From Polyangiaceae bacterium (GTDB lineage Bacteria; Myxococcota_A; Polyangia; Polyangiales; Polyangiaceae): 64,000 bases of DNA. The stretch covers positions 1 to 64,000 of the forward strand of contig JAJDAH010000380.1 of assembly GCA_029261965.1 (NCBI GenBank). The letters run 5' to 3'. Below the pieces are notes generated by a model. The model did not search any database. It was not told the DNA's origin and saw only the letters and a program-made list of their open reading frames with translations. The translations under genes were made by a program, and so were the position numbers. Positions 63,699 through 64,000 of this stretch are shown here, one piece after another (the first letter of the stretch is position 1; each line of letters starts with the position of its first letter).

Positions 63699-64000
63699 AT
63701 GTCAGCCCGTCGCCATCGCTTTCTCCTGTTCCTTGCGGCGCTGATCTCGGCGCTTTTTGCGGTTGGCATTGCCCAGGCCGCCCCGCCTACGCCGCCAGCG
63801 GCCCCGGTCGCCAACGTGCCGTCGATGGAAGAAGCCCCCGACGCCAGCACGGACGAGCCCGAATACCGCGATCCGAGCCACTCTCCGCGGGTATCGAAGT
63901 CTGAAGTCCAGCGGCCTCCGGTCCCCGCTGGTTACAACACGCTGCGCATCGGCAACTGGATCACGTTCGCCTACCCGCCGTCGGTGCGCCAGCAGGTCGA
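63699..64000 (+). CDS. Exported protein (3' end outside window)
   Basis: The first 100 codons are visible. A signal peptide (SARRHRFLLFLAALISALFAVGIAQA) is followed by a Pro/Ala stretch, an acidic segment and the start of a beta-rich domain (NTLRIGNWITFAYPPSV). No family can be assigned from this part. ATG at 63699. Confidence 0.7.
   Translation, partial: MSARRHRFLLFLAALISALFAVGIAQAAPPTPPAAPVANVPSMEEAPDASTDEPEYRDPSHSPRVSKSEVQRPPVPAGYNTLRIGNWITFAYPPSVRQQV

Overview
The window reads as a dense, GC-rich (roughly two-thirds G+C by eye) chromosomal segment of a myxobacterium, most likely in the Polyangiales/Sorangiineae part of Myxococcota. Supporting this are two Ser/Thr protein kinases, an NtrC-type regulator, an FHA protein, a DUF4388 protein, a CarD/CdnL regulator, a very lysine-rich histone-H1-like mini-protein, a MYXO-CTERM-like sorting tail and many lipoproteins whose lipobox is followed by a long Gly/Ser/Ala or Pro linker. 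I found no tRNA, rRNA, CRISPR array, insertion sequence or phage gene. All 58 genes look intact except the two cut by the window ends.

1-12.0 kb: a kinase with a C-terminal HEAT-like region (running off the left edge), a CPXCG zinc-ribbon protein coupled to a lipoate-ligase-like protein, a parallel beta-helix surface protein, a GH2 glycosidase, a SAM hydrolase and a TPR lipoprotein metallopeptidase. 12.0-22.3 kb is a signalling stretch: FHA protein, membrane-fused spermidine synthase, sigma-54 response regulator, DUF4388-DnaJ-TPR protein, Kelch-like lipoprotein and a PEGA-domain kinase. The last two are head to head with overlapping start codons.

22.3-33.4 kb is mainly housekeeping: TrmL, RNase III, a parvulin isomerase, a solitary DNA methyltransferase, TrpS, CdnL, exopolyphosphatase and an OmpA-like lipoprotein. 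It contains the largest intergenic region (31065-31571), with a near-consensus sigma-70 promoter for cdnL. 33.4-39.98 kb has the 41-residue H1-like gene with its own promoter and terminator, an acidic AgmX/PglI-type lipoprotein, an HNH endonuclease, CoaD, and a lipoprotein carrying all the expected copper ligands of a peptidylglycine-monooxygenase-like enzyme.

39.97-44.0 kb (minus strand) is a tightly overlapped operon: thiolase, metallo-beta-lactamase-fold hydrolase, a 73-residue protein, a FliH/SctL-like protein and a site-2 protease. 44.2-57 kb holds a methyltransferase, a VWA lipoprotein, Bpt leucyltransferase, PlsC, a Tat-exported phosphoesterase, a GspC-like protein, purC-purS and a DHH-type protein. 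57.1-64 kb holds a GNAT-like protein, a Tat-exported pirin lipoprotein, and a translationally coupled trio (exported HEAT protein, HpnA-like epimerase, membrane protein), then an exported protein cut by the right edge.

Themes are kinase/FHA/NtrC signalling, envelope lipoproteins and secretion parts, and scattered core metabolism (purines, CoA, polyamine, SAM). I see no single obvious new defence or biosynthetic system. The items most worth following are the SctL-like/site-2-protease operon, the exported pirin, the copper-monooxygenase-like lipoprotein, the kinase/Kelch start-codon overlap and the H1-like mini-gene. All functions are read from sequence motifs; no database search was run.
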